DNA from: Lachnospiraceae bacterium UBA7050
GTDB taxonomy: Bacteria > Bacillota > Clostridia > Lachnospirales > Lachnospiraceae
Assembly: GCA_002493905.1 (NCBI GenBank)
Contig: DLAJ01000020.1
Coordinates: 1 to 64,000, forward strand
Reading direction: 5' to 3'
DNA: 64,000 bases
Every line of letters starts with the position of its first letter. The stretch's first letter is position 1. Under the pieces are notes generated by a model. It had not been told where the DNA came from. It saw nothing but the letters and a program-made list of their open reading frames with translations, and made no database searches. Below are positions 41,967 to 51,024 of the stretch, in pieces. The position numbers were made by a program, and so were the translations under genes.

Positions 41967-42662
41967 TTACGCTAGCTTCTGCAGTTTTTCGCTGTGCTCC
42001 GCTGCCACCTTTTTCAGCAGATCAATATCATCATACGCTGCTTCCATTCTGTCCGCCTGATTTTGATAGCGTTGATAGGTACCTATATAACATGCCTCTA
42101 TCGTATCAAGGCGCGGAACGATTACGTTCTCTTGAAACAGCTTGACGTTATGCAGACCATTTTCTATAGCCTGAATTCTATTCATCATAACCTGTAACTC
42201 ATCTTTTAGTATCTGTAATTTATCTTTTAACATCTGTAATTTATCTTTTATCGACTGTACTTCTTCCTTTACCGACTTCAATTCTTCTTTTACCGACTGT
42301 ACTTCTTCCTTTACCGACTTCAATTCTTCCTTTACTGACCGCAATTCTTCTTTTACCGACTGTACTTCTTCCTTTACTGACCACAATTCTTCCTTTACTG
42401 ACTGTACTTCTTCCTTTACCGACTTCAATTCTTCCTTTACCGACTGTACTTCTTCCTTTACCGACTTCAATTCTTCCTTTACTGACCGCAATTCTTCCTT
42501 TACCAACTGTACTTCTTCCTTTACTGACCACAATTCTTCCTTTACTGACCGCAATTCTTCCTTTACTGACCGCATGTCATCTTTAAGCGGCTGCAATTCT
42601 GATTTCAGCTTCGCATCCATAATTTCAGAAATTGCCAATAAATCTTCATTTGTCAATACCAT
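41967..42662 (-). CDS. Heptad-repeat coiled-coil protein
   Basis: The 231-residue protein has a short N-terminus followed by at least 15 near-perfect heptads of the form xSVKEEL (x = R, K, W, Q), then three degenerate ones (SIKDKL, MLKDKL, ILKDEL). This predicts a long continuous coiled coil of about 125 residues with no signal peptide. The C-terminal part has another short coiled coil. The family is unknown; structural or scaffold roles are possible. GGAGGAAGG precedes the ATG. Confidence 0.85.
   Translation of the reverse strand: MVLTNEDLLAISEIMDAKLKSELQPLKDDMRSVKEELRSVKEELWSVKEEVQLVKEELRSVKEELKSVKEEVQSVKEELKSVKEEVQSVKEELWSVKEEVQSVKEELRSVKEELKSVKEEVQSVKEELKSVKEEVQSIKDKLQMLKDKLQILKDELQVMMNRIQAIENGLHNVKLFQENVIVPRLDTIEACYIGTYQRYQNQADRMEAAYDDIDLLKKVAAEHSEKLQKLA
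42195..42572. repeat. 21-bp coding tandem repeat
   Basis: Fifteen almost exact 21-bp units (42258-42572) plus three degenerate ones encode the xSVKEEL heptads. Their similarity at DNA level implies expansion by slippage or unequal exchange and probable length variation between strains. Another reading frame across the array is also open but carries only repeat peptide. Confidence 0.92.
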
Positions 42663-42810
42663 AAAACCTTCCTCCTCTTAACATAACTTTTGATTTGTGT
42701 GAAACTGTATCAGAACGACCGTCTGACTGAAAGATATTCAATGAAAGCGATATCTGAGACGCCTTTCATTGATAGAAATGAAAGAAAAGAGCCCCTCCAC
42801 AGACTGGGCT

Positions 42811-42848
42811 TAAAAGACCGCCGCAGACGAAGTACACAGCCGCGGCGG
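42811..42848 (-). terminator. tRNA-Trp terminator
   Basis: On the minus strand the arms CCGCCGC and GCGGCGG enclose a 17-base loop, followed by TCTTTTAAG. It lies 7 bp past the tRNA 3' end. Confidence 0.75.
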
Positions 42849-42854
42849 CTGAAG

Positions 42855-42925
42855 CAGGGGAAGAGGGATTCGAACCCCCGTGAACGGTTTTGGAGACCGC
42901 AATACTACCACTGTATGATTCCCCT
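42855..42925 (-). tRNA. trpT: tRNA-Trp (anticodon CCA)
   Basis: A 71-nt cloverleaf on the minus strand. The acceptor stem pairs AGGGGAA with TTCCCCT and has discriminator G. The D arm contains GTGGTAGTA, the anticodon loop is CTCCAAA and the T loop is TTCGAAT. CCA is not encoded. A promoter and a terminator flank it, so it is a stand-alone transcription unit. Confidence 0.95.
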
Positions 42926-42954
42926 ATCTGACCGACAGTGAACTGCCGAGTTGT

Positions 42955-42984
42955 ATTATAGCACAAAAGAGTACGGACTGACAA
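42955..42984 (-). promoter_or_regulatory. tRNA-Trp promoter
   Basis: On the minus strand a -35 TTGTCA (42979-42984) and an extended -10 TGCTATAAT (TATAAT at 42955-42960) are 18 bases apart, ending about 30 bp before the tRNA. Confidence 0.7.
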
Positions 42985-43190
42985 GCCCTTATTTTGACAC
43001 TTTGAAAACCTGTATTACCCCGGTATTGCCCCGATCTGTATTGCCCCACACATTGAAATACCTCCATGATCCTTTATCGTTGAAAAACTCCATAACCTAC
43101 ACGTTGAAAAACTCCATAACCTTCATTCCCTTGTAATGCTCCTCCTCTTATGATATACTTTCAAAAAAAGAAAGGGGCATCCATCGGCTT

Positions 43191-43742
43191 ATGCTCTATC
43201 ATGTTTCCCAAACCGCAGGTATTCAGGTATTAACACCCCGTGTATCTACACATGGAAAAGCATATGTTTATGCTGTCGAAAATCCGGTAACGGGTCTTCT
43301 GTTTGGTACCCGCCATGATGATTTTGATTTCATCATCATCAGCAGCCACGATAACATCCCCGTCATTTACGAATGCTATCCCGATGCATTTCACAGCATT
43401 TTTAATGGCAAATGCTGTTCGATCTACGAAGTGCGCGAAGAAGGCTTCCAACGCGGCCGAACCTCTTGGGACGCCGAGCTTGTCTGCGAACAGGACGTCC
43501 CCGTTGTAAAGGAAACCGCCGTAAATGATCTGTATTCGCGTCTGTTGACCGAGGAGGCAGGCGGCCGTCTGATTCTATACCAGTACGAAAACTCTCCCGA
43601 GTATAAAAAAAGAGTCTCTGAGCACATTGTCGACCGCCTCATACGCTTCGATGCCTTAGACATACCGGATGAACGGCTGCAAAAGCATTATGGCTGCATC
43701 ATTGCAGAATTAAAACATATCATGGATGGGCATTTATTATAA
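43191..43742 (+). CDS. Conserved protein, possible ADP-ribosyltransferase-like fold
   Basis: The 183-residue protein starts LYHVSQTAGIQVLTPRVSTH and has an early KAYVYAVENPVTGLLFG block. The LYHxS...P..S.H opening recalls ADP-ribosyltransferase-like folds that begin LYHGT, but I cannot show catalytic residues. It is a recognisable clostridial family without known function. Two tandem copies of a 20-bp GTTGAAAAACTCC-type repeat lie upstream at about 43079-43122. AAAGGGG is 13 bases before the ATG, longer than normal. Confidence 0.7.
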   Translation: MLYHVSQTAGIQVLTPRVSTHGKAYVYAVENPVTGLLFGTRHDDFDFIIISSHDNIPVIYECYPDAFHSIFNGKCCSIYEVREEGFQRGRTSWDAELVCEQDVPVVKETAVNDLYSRLLTEEAGGRLILYQYENSPEYKKRVSEHIVDRLIRFDALDIPDERLQKHYGCIIAELKHIMDGHLL

Positions 43743-43786
43743 GCGCCGCGGAGAATCCGTATTAGCTGGGATATCCGCATACAGCC

Positions 43787-44008
43787 TCACATTCCGCCAA
43801 GCCCCTTGATCAGTTCGATATCACTTTCCTGAACCTTAATGCTCGTCTCGATCTTCTCTCCATCCTGCGTTGTTACGATCACTTCGATCACACTGCCTTC
43901 GCGAAGTCCCTTCTTAGAAACCGCCTTGCAGAATGCCGGGAACTTCGGATGATTTTTTTGAAAGGTCCCCCACGCTCCCATCAGCTTTGTCATATTTCCA
44001 AAATTCAT
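43787..44008 (-). CDS. Small conserved protein, unknown
   Basis: The 73-residue protein ends in a beta-rich segment (SVIEVIVTTQDGEKIETSIK, then SDIELIKGLGG). No membrane segment is seen. GGAGAG lies 6 bases before the ATG. It is 93 bp downstream of radA on the same strand. It is likely real because of the ribosome site and codon use, but I recognise no family. Confidence 0.7.
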   Translation of the reverse strand: MNFGNMTKLMGAWGTFQKNHPKFPAFCKAVSKKGLREGSVIEVIVTTQDGEKIETSIKVQESDIELIKGLGGM

Positions 44009-44101
44009 ATACCGCTCTCCTTTCCCTGCTCAAATCATTGCGCAGGCAAAAAGTGAAACTCCCTTGATAACGCATATCATTGTAACTGCGGCTGGGTGCC
44101 T

Positions 44102-45502
44102 TCAAATCATCGCAATTGCATCAGCAACTGACTTCACACCGATCAACCGGATTCCCTGCGGCAGTTCTCCTTTCAGTGCCTTCCTGTTGGCTTCCGGCAG
44201 AATGCATACCGTAAAACCAAGCTTCGCTGCTTCCATGACGCGCTGTTTCGCCATGCTGACCGCGCGCACCTCGCCGCTTAAACCAACTTCTCCAAAAACT
44301 GCAGTTTTTTCCGCTATGGGTCTGTTTTTATGACTTGACGCTACTGCCATGACAATTCCTAAATCCATGGCTGGCTCCGTGATCCGCATGCCGCCCGCCA
44401 GATTGACATAGGCATCACAGCCGGACAACTGCATTCCCACCCGCTTTTCCAATACTGCCATCAGCAGATTCACACGATTTAAGTCCGTCCCGTTCGCCTG
44501 CCTGCGCGGAATTCCGAAGCTCGTCTGACACACAAGCGCCTGTACTTCAAGCAGAATCGTTCTTGTCCCCTCTAAAGAACACGCGGCTACGGAGCCGCTC
44601 GCGCCCTCTGGTTTACCGCTCAGCATATACTCGGACGGATTCTTCACCTCGATAAGCCCCTCGCTGCGCATTTCAAACACACCGATCTCATCCGTGGAGC
44701 CAAACCGGTTTTTCACCCCCCGCAGAATGCGGTAAGAAGCGTGTCTGTCCCCTTCAAAATAAAGCACAGTATCCACCATATGCTCCAGCACGCGCGGCCC
44801 TGCGACCGCTCCCTCCTTCGTCACATGGCCGACGATAAAAACAGAAATACCCATCCCTTTTGCCAGCTGCAAAAAAATATTCGTCGATTCCCGTACCTGG
44901 GAAACGCTGCCCGGTGCTGAAGACACCTGTTCGCTGTACATCGTCTGAATGGAATCAATCACAACAATCTGCGGTTTCTCTCCGCGGATCACCTGCTCGA
45001 TCACTTCCAGATTGGTCTCACACAAAAGCTTTAGCTTGTCAGAAAACTCACCGATCCGCATTGCGCGCATCTTGATCTGCTGCAGCGATTCTTCCCCGGA
45101 AATATAAAGGACGCTGAACGACTGTGCGGCAAGCTCCCTGCAAGCCTGCAAAAGAAGCGTCGATTTCCCGATACCCGGATCGCCGCCCACTAAAACAAGC
45201 GACCCTGCAACAATCCCGCCGCCAAGCACTCTGTCCAATTCCCCAATGCGCGTGAGCACGCGCTCACTCTGCTGCATGGATATCTCCTCAAGCGGCATTG
45301 GACGCGCCATTGCAGTCAGTCCCGCCATTCTGCTTCCCTGAGTGCCTCTTGTCTGACTGCCTCTCCCTGTTCCCCCTGTTACAACGTGTTCCTCTACAAA
45401 AGTATTCCATTCTCTGCAGGCCGGACACTGGCCCATCCATTTTGCTGATTCATAGCCGCAGCTCTGGCAAAAAAACACACTCGCCGCCTTCCCCTTCGCC
45501 AT
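44102..45502 (-). CDS. radA: DNA repair protein RadA
   Basis: The 466-residue RecA-like protein aids branch migration in recombination. It has an N-terminal C4 zinc finger (CQSCGYESAKWMGQCPAC), Walker A GGDPGIGKSTL, the RadA-specific KNRFGSTDEIG motif and a C-terminal Lon-like domain (DLGIVMAVASSHKN). The start at 45502 (MAKGKAASVFF) has AAAGGT upstream; the frame is open to 45583. It lies behind the modular hairpin region, which is its leader. Confidence 0.96.
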   Translation of the reverse strand: MAKGKAASVFFCQSCGYESAKWMGQCPACREWNTFVEEHVVTGGTGRGSQTRGTQGSRMAGLTAMARPMPLEEISMQQSERVLTRIGELDRVLGGGIVAGSLVLVGGDPGIGKSTLLLQACRELAAQSFSVLYISGEESLQQIKMRAMRIGEFSDKLKLLCETNLEVIEQVIRGEKPQIVVIDSIQTMYSEQVSSAPGSVSQVRESTNIFLQLAKGMGISVFIVGHVTKEGAVAGPRVLEHMVDTVLYFEGDRHASYRILRGVKNRFGSTDEIGVFEMRSEGLIEVKNPSEYMLSGKPEGASGSVAACSLEGTRTILLEVQALVCQTSFGIPRRQANGTDLNRVNLLMAVLEKRVGMQLSGCDAYVNLAGGMRITEPAMDLGIVMAVASSHKNRPIAEKTAVFGEVGLSGEVRAVSMAKQRVMEAAKLGFTVCILPEANRKALKGELPQGIRLIGVKSVADAIAMI

Positions 45503-45739
45503 TTTAATAACCATACCTTTCTCAGAATCCTGCCTCTGATCATTCCTGACCGTACACAAACCGTGCCATATGGAATCCCACATGGCACGGCTGCTTTTCC
45601 TATTCCTTATTTTGCTTTTATTCGCAGAAGTTTTACATATAAAAGTTCCTCATTCCAAAGAACGCTTCGCGATCTTTTTACATAAGCAAGAAACTTCTCA
45701 ATCCCGGAAGAGTTTCGCATCAGCAGAACTCTGAAATGA

Positions 45740-45856
45740 GCGCCAGCTCTTTTTTAACGTATAGGAAATTCCTCGCCTAGAAAAACGCGCAGCGTTCCAG
45801 AAGAAATGCCTTCGGCATTTCTTCGAAAGAGTTTGCGGAACGCAAACTCTTTTTTA
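45740..45856 (-). repeat. 91-bp modular hairpin element, copy 1
   Basis: Read on the minus strand, it starts at the TAA of the preceding gene. Module 1 (arms AGAGTTTGCG / CGCAAACTCT) is joined by TTCG to module 2 (arms GAAGAAATGCC / GGCATTTCTTC). A third with GGAACGC arms and a fourth around GAGGAATTTCC follow. The 91-bp core, 45760-45850, matches 59478-59568 (opposite strand) at about 87 of 91 positions; three of the four differences are in one loop (GAA versus TTC). An extra hairpin (GAGC arms) adds to the leftward end. Confidence 0.85.
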
Positions 45857-46267
45857 TGCCTTCTGAATCTTCACGGAAACCTCTCCAGCCCCCGCAAGTT
45901 CAACGCTTAAGATCAGTTTCCCGCCGAGATTGGTTTTCATCTTTCCGGCAGGCTCACCGCCGATCGTTACTTCATACTCCGTATCATCCGCCATGCCGAC
46001 CGTAATCTGCGCGTCCTCACTGCCTTCCACGAGAAAGCTTACGCCGTCCTCATTCTCGGCAAAGTTCAAAACGCTCGTGCCGGGAACCGACTCATACACG
46101 AACATACCGTTCTTTTCCAGCTTGGTCATGGTCTGGTAGGTCTTCACCTTGTACAAGTCCCCTCCATGCGGAAAGTCTTCCAGCTTCGCCTTTGCCGAAA
46201 GTGTGTGATTACCAAAGCTGATCGTTCCGTCAGCCTCCGGGCGAAGTAACTGCTCCACTACTGCCAT
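45854..46267 (-). CDS. Conserved protein, unknown (sometimes labelled endosialidase)
   Basis: The 137-residue soluble protein begins AVVEQLLRPEADGTISFGNH and ends in a beta-rich part with GGKLILSVELAGAGEVSV. The closest family I recall is a Lachnospiraceae group carrying the label endosialidase in databases; I see no sialidase motif and do not adopt it. GGAGGA lies upstream of the ATG. It is followed by the modular hairpin element and then radA, and lies downstream of clpC. Confidence 0.75.
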   Translation of the reverse strand: MAVVEQLLRPEADGTISFGNHTLSAKAKLEDFPHGGDLYKVKTYQTMTKLEKNGMFVYESVPGTSVLNFAENEDGVSFLVEGSEDAQITVGMADDTEYEVTIGGEPAGKMKTNLGGKLILSVELAGAGEVSVKIQKA

Positions 46268-46426
46268 TCTTTTGTCCTCCTATTCTTTTATCATAAAAAA
46301 GTACCTTTTCGCAGCGATTCCGTCTTCTTCTGAGTTCGTATCAGGCTTTTCAAAAAATGCCTGATACGCTTCAATTTCTCCCATAAATCACATTGATATC
46401 TGTATCTCTGTATCTTCGTCTAGTTC

Positions 46427-48973
46427 TTAGTCCTTATCCTTATCCTTTTCCTTTTCTTTCCCCTTTTCCCCTTCTCCGCCTTTCTCTTCATCATGATCTA
46501 TCTGTTTCGTTTTGTCCTTCCCCTTCACGACAAAAACAATCTTCTTGTCTTTCAGCGAAGCAGACACCTTATCCCCCGGCTTTACCCTTCCCGCAAGGAT
46601 TTCCTCGGAAAGCGCGTCTTCAATCTGACTCTGGATTGCGCGTTTCAAGGGCCGCGCGCCCATCTTTAAGTCCGTATGCTTCTTGACCAGTTCCTCCTTG
46701 ACGGCAGGTGTGATCGTCAGATCAATATCCAGCTGGGATGCGCAGCGGCTGCACAGATTTTTCGTAAGCAGCGTCACGATCTGCGCCATATCCTTTTTTG
46801 TCAGTGCCGCAAAAACCATGATTTCGTCAATCCGGTTGATGAATTCGGGCTTAAAAAGACGTTTCACCTCCTCCATCACGCTGTTCTTCATCTGCTCATA
46901 ATTCTGTTTTTCCGTCGTCTGCGCGGCAAAACCCAGATTTTTAGGCTCTACAATGCGCTTCGCGCCCGCATTGGACGTCATAATGATGATCGTATTCTTA
47001 AAATTGACTTTGCGTCCCTTAGAATCAGTGATATGCCCATCATCCAATACCTGTAACAGGATATTAAACACATCGGGATGCGCTTTCTCAATCTCGTCAA
47101 ACAAAATCACGGAATAAGGATTGCGCCGTACTTTATCGCTCAGCTGGCCGCCCTCTTCAAAGCCGACATATCCCGGCGGCGAGCCGATCATTTTCGATAC
47201 GGAATGCGATTCCATATACTCGCTCATATCCACACGGATGAGTGCGCTCTCCGACCCAAACATCGCCTCTGCAAGCGCCTTCGACAGCTCCGTCTTTCCC
47301 ACGCCCGTCGGACCCAAAAAAAGAAATGACGCAATCGGACGATTCGGGTCCTGTAAACCCACACGTCCCCGGCGTATCGCACGGGAAACTGCATTTACCG
47401 CATCTTCCTGCCCAATCACCCGCTTATGCAGAATCGACTCCATTTTTAAGAGTCTGCTGCTCTCTTTTTCCGTCAACTTGCTGACCGGTATTTTGGTCCA
47501 CATCGCAACGGCCTGCGCAATATCGTTCTCCCTGACAACAAGCCCGGTCTCAAGCTGTTTCTTTTTATAACGCTCCAGTGCACGCTTATATTTGCGTGCA
47601 AGCTGGTCCTGCTCCCGTTTCTGCTCCCCCGCCTGCGCATACGCTTCGAATTTTAAGGAGCGTTCAATCAGCACATCATAATGCCTGATCTCCTCCTCCT
47701 GCTTCATAAGCTGTTCCGGCATTTCCATTCCGCGCAGTGCAAGCGCCGCAGACGCCTCGTCGATCAGATCAATCGCCTTATCCGGCAGATTTCTGTCGTT
47801 GATATAGCGTTCGGACAGCTTTACTGCCGCCACAACCGCCTCATCGGAGATCACAACGCCATGGTGCTCCTCATATTTTCCTTTGATTCCCATGAGGATG
47901 CCGATGGCTTCCTCCTCCGTCGGTTCTTCCACTGTGACCGGCTGAAAACGGCGCTCCAAAGCCGCGTCCTTCTCAATATATTTCCGGTACTCCGCAATCG
48001 TCGTCGCACCGATCAACTGCAGTTCCCCGCGCGCCAAAGAAGGTTTTAAGATATTGGAGGCGTCAATTGCGCCCTCCGCACCTCCTGCACCGATCAGCGT
48101 ATGAAGTTCATCCAGAAAAAGAAGGACGTTTCCAGCTTCCGTCACCTCGCGGATAATCCTTTTGACGCGTTCCTCGAACTCACCGCGGTATTTACTTCCC
48201 GCGACCATCCCCGACAAGTCGAGCGTCATGACCTGTTTATCTTTTACGGTATCAGGCACTTCACCCGCCACGATACGGGCTGCCAGGCCTTCCGCAATCG
48301 CCGTTTTACCAACGCCGGGCTCTCCGATCAGGCACGGATTGTTTTTTGTCCTCCTGCTCAAGATCTGAATCACGCGCTGAATCTCCCGGTCCCGCCCAAT
48401 GACCGGGTCAAGCCTGCCTTCCTTTGCCAGCTCCGTCAGGTTTCGGCTGTATTGGGCCAGCACGCTCTGGTGATCCCGTTTTCCTCCCTGCTGACGCCGT
48501 TTGCGGATTCCCAGATCTTCTTTATAAAGCGAACCGTCCTCGCCCATTGCCACCAGAATGTCCACATACAATTTCTGAATGCCGATGCCAAGCGAATTTA
48601 AGAGACGCACTGCCACATTGTCCCCATCCTTGAGAAGTGCAAGAAGGATATGCTCAGTTCCGGTCTTTTTTGACCCGAACCGCGCCGCCTGTCTGTGACT
48701 TTCCTCCAATATCTCCGCCGCTTTGGGTGAATATCCATCCTTTTCGCTCAACAGCATCGACCCCGACGGGACAACGAGATCTTTGATCATTTCTATCGTC
48801 TTTTTTTCATCCACACCGTTATCAGCGAGCACTCTCGCCGCTACGCCGGTGCGCTCCCGCATCAGGCCTACCAGAATGTGTTCCGTCCCGACATAATTCT
48901 GATAGAGCGATGCCGCCGTACGCGCCGCCAGATGCAGCGCCGCAGTTGCTTTATCAGTAAATTCTGACTGCAT
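46427..48973 (-). CDS. clpC: ATP-dependent Clp protease ATPase ClpC
   Basis: The 848-residue AAA+ unfoldase feeds substrates to ClpP. It has the two N-terminal Clp repeats ([15 protein letters not shown] and [15 protein letters not shown]). D1 carries [14 protein letters not shown] and [13 protein letters not shown], and D2 carries [14 protein letters not shown] and [12 protein letters not shown]. The last 30 residues are an odd Lys/Asp/Glu/Gly tail ending in KD repeats. I start at ATG 48973 because AGGAG lies about 11 bases upstream; a GTG at 48985 is directly adjacent to that site. No ctsR or mcsAB genes are next to it, unlike in Bacillus. Confidence 0.95.
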   Translation of the reverse strand: MQSEFTDKATAALHLAARTAASLYQNYVGTEHILVGLMRERTGVAARVLADNGVDEKKTIEMIKDLVVPSGSMLLSEKDGYSPKAAEILEESHRQAARFGSKKTGTEHILLALLKDGDNVAVRLLNSLGIGIQKLYVDILVAMGEDGSLYKEDLGIRKRRQQGGKRDHQSVLAQYSRNLTELAKEGRLDPVIGRDREIQRVIQILSRRTKNNPCLIGEPGVGKTAIAEGLAARIVAGEVPDTVKDKQVMTLDLSGMVAGSKYRGEFEERVKRIIREVTEAGNVLLFLDELHTLIGAGGAEGAIDASNILKPSLARGELQLIGATTIAEYRKYIEKDAALERRFQPVTVEEPTEEEAIGILMGIKGKYEEHHGVVISDEAVVAAVKLSERYINDRNLPDKAIDLIDEASAALALRGMEMPEQLMKQEEEIRHYDVLIERSLKFEAYAQAGEQKREQDQLARKYKRALERYKKKQLETGLVVRENDIAQAVAMWTKIPVSKLTEKESSRLLKMESILHKRVIGQEDAVNAVSRAIRRGRVGLQDPNRPIASFLFLGPTGVGKTELSKALAEAMFGSESALIRVDMSEYMESHSVSKMIGSPPGYVGFEEGGQLSDKVRRNPYSVILFDEIEKAHPDVFNILLQVLDDGHITDSKGRKVNFKNTIIIMTSNAGAKRIVEPKNLGFAAQTTEKQNYEQMKNSVMEEVKRLFKPEFINRIDEIMVFAALTKKDMAQIVTLLTKNLCSRCASQLDIDLTITPAVKEELVKKHTDLKMGARPLKRAIQSQIEDALSEEILAGRVKPGDKVSASLKDKKIVFVVKGKDKTKQIDHDEEKGGEGEKGKEKEKDKDKD

Positions 48974-48987
48974 GTACCGGTCCACTC

Positions 48988-50427
48988 CTATTCATTATCA
49001 TCCAAATCCAGAAATTCAAATTCCAAATCGTCCGAGGGCGTCATGAAATTCACGGACTTCCACACATCCTGATTAGACTTACGGTCATTAATCGTGGAAT
49101 CCCGCTCGGCAATATCCTCTAACGCATCCTCATCCATCTCTTCTTCCATATGATATTCACCTTCGGAAGCATAAGCGCCGGCATCGGCAAGGGAAGCCGT
49201 CGAGAGCGGATCAACTTCTACACTGTCCGAAACAGAATATCCGTAATCTCCCTCGTCCTCTGCATAGGACTCATCGTCCTCGTATGCCTCGTCCTCTCCG
49301 TCTTCTGCATCTTCTTCCTCTTCCTCATAATCGTCGCGTTTACCGCGCCTCCGGCTTCGATATTCACGCCGTCCCCCGGCTTTTCCGAATACACTGCCCC
49401 TTGGAAGCACATCACGCAGATGAAACTCCTGTTCCCGGCCTCCATATAAATCCCTGCGGTAATCCTTCAGCCGCAGCCCCATTAAGATCAGAACCACCGT
49501 CATTGCCACAACGAGTATCAAAAGAAAAATAATCCATCCGATATGAGAACCCGCTTTTTCACTTTGTCCGGAATCTGCAGCATCCCCCGATGTGCTTCCC
49601 ACAGGAGCCGGCACCGCATAGTGCATTTCCTCAGAAGCCTCGCCGCGGTTTATGGTAAACAGATAACTTAATCTCGACCCATCTGCAGCCTGCACGGTAA
49701 TCACCGCCATATTGCTGCCCGGCTGCAGATTAGAAAAGCCATAATTCTCGCTGACAACGGAAGTGGACTCAGCCGGCATGCCAAAAGCACTGATCTGTGT
49801 CGTTTTTTCATCCACTGTAATCGTATACTGCGTGACATCCGGTGAAAATGCAGGAGTCAACGTTCCGTCGCTGATACTTAGCGCATAGAGCGCTGCGTTG
49901 GAAGAAAGCGTCGGTGCAGCGGGTGTCGGTTCTGCAGGAGTCTCGCCGCCTTCCTCAGGCTGCTCCGTTCCCTCTCCGCCCTCGCCGCCTTCTGCGCCTT
50001 CCTGCGGCGGTTCTGTTCCCTCGGCAGGTGCTTCGCCTCCGCCCGTCTGTCCTCCGATCGTACCGCCCACAAGATCATCATCCGCAATGGAACCGGTCTT
50101 TTCTCCGGTGTCCGTAACCAGATCGCTTCGGATATATCCTATGGTATTGCCATTTACATAGACTTTATACCATGTATAGCCATCCGTTCCGACTTCGGTA
50201 CCGCATATTTCCACGCGCTGCCCGCCTTTGACAGAGGCGATCGCCGTGCTGGTTGAGGAGGATTCCAAGCGGATATTAGCGCCGTTTCCCTCCTTGACAA
50301 TTCCATAGGTATTGACATACGCATGCGCCGTGAGCGTACCTATGCAAAACGCCAGCAATAGGGAGAGCGACACACAGCCGCACAATCCCCCGATATATTT
50401 TGTGATACTCTTCATCCGTACTTTCAT
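48988..50427 (-). CDS. SH3/cadherin-like membrane protein with acidic cytoplasmic tail
   Basis: The 479-residue protein has a signal-like N-terminus and an SH3 domain (NIRLESSSTSTAIASVKGGQ, about residues 50-110). A Pro/Glu/Gly-rich linker follows, then a cadherin-like beta-sandwich (ALYALSISDGTLTPAFSPDV, about 180-270) and one membrane helix (IGWIIFLLILVVAMTVVLIL). The remaining 150 residues form a Glu/Asp/Tyr-rich tail inside the cell. The start at 50427 follows GAGAGGA. It is the direct upstream partner of clpC with 14 bp between them. Confidence 0.82.
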   Translation of the reverse strand: MKVRMKSITKYIGGLCGCVSLSLLLAFCIGTLTAHAYVNTYGIVKEGNGANIRLESSSTSTAIASVKGGQRVEICGTEVGTDGYTWYKVYVNGNTIGYIRSDLVTDTGEKTGSIADDDLVGGTIGGQTGGGEAPAEGTEPPQEGAEGGEGGEGTEQPEEGGETPAEPTPAAPTLSSNAALYALSISDGTLTPAFSPDVTQYTITVDEKTTQISAFGMPAESTSVVSENYGFSNLQPGSNMAVITVQAADGSRLSYLFTINRGEASEEMHYAVPAPVGSTSGDAADSGQSEKAGSHIGWIIFLLILVVAMTVVLILMGLRLKDYRRDLYGGREQEFHLRDVLPRGSVFGKAGGRREYRSRRRGKRDDYEEEEEDAEDGEDEAYEDDESYAEDEGDYGYSVSDSVEVDPLSTASLADAGAYASEGEYHMEEEMDEDALEDIAERDSTINDRKSNQDVWKSVNFMTPSDDLEFEFLDLDDNE

Positions 50428-50481
50428 CGTTCCTCTCATTCTGCCGCGCAGGCGGCATTCAGATCAACATTATGTTCACCG

Positions 50482-50964
50482 CTATTTGGTTCGTATAAAT
50501 CGCCGTTCTCCCTCTTCTCCTGTAGGGCGTCCGAGTCCGAACCCTGCCATCATATTGCTCTTTTCCGCGCGTGCCTGCTCCTCAATTCTGCGGTTGACAT
50601 TCACTTTGCATTTTTCACAGAATCTGCCGGACCGGATCGTCGCCCCGCACACTTCACATTTTAGGAAGGTCTTAGAATCCGCAGTAACCTCAAGACGCTC
50701 TTCCCTGAGCATCTTCCGGATGGATTTTTGCTTCACGCCGGTCTCGCGCTCCACATCCACCATCGTCGCGCCTTTATGCTTTTCAACAAATGCCCTCACT
50801 TTTCCGTAATCGTCAAATTCTACTTTTCCGCAGTCTTCGCATTTGTATTCTCCAACGCCCTGAAACACCATCACGCCGCCGCAGTCGGAACAATGCACCG
50901 GTCTGTGATAATCTCCCATGAGCAGCTCATCCAAACGATGATCCTTACTCTTATCTTTTTCCAC
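50482..50964 (-). CDS. Zinc-ribbon and HTH protein (YvyF-like architecture)
   Basis: The 160-residue protein has a first zinc ribbon (CSDCGG, then CEDCG) and a helix-turn-helix (VDVERETGVKQKSIRKMLRE). A second zinc ribbon (CEVCG, then CEKC) and a basic tail follow. The order resembles the flagellar-operon protein YvyF, but there are no flagellar genes here. It starts with GTG at 50964, 8 bases after GGAGG. It is just downstream of purD and upstream of the SH3-clpC pair. Confidence 0.8.
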   Translation of the reverse strand: MEKDKSKDHRLDELLMGDYHRPVHCSDCGGVMVFQGVGEYKCEDCGKVEFDDYGKVRAFVEKHKGATMVDVERETGVKQKSIRKMLREERLEVTADSKTFLKCEVCGATIRSGRFCEKCKVNVNRRIEEQARAEKSNMMAGFGLGRPTGEEGERRFIRTK

Positions 50965-51024
50965 CGTCAGCGCCTCCAGCTTTAATTTGTCTCTTAATCC
51001 TCAAATTTCTAAACGATCCTTACT

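Noticed and set aside
42241..42531. 96-residue frame over the heptad repeats
   Set aside because: It is a shifted reading of the same 21-bp repeat and lacks a ribosome site.
41871..42572. CRISPR-like repeat arrays
   Set aside because: The repeats are coding or simple decamers, tandem without spacers, and no cas gene is present.
45854..46267. Endosialidase label for the 137-residue protein
   Set aside because: No sialidase motif (Asp-box) or fold is visible, so the label is not adopted.
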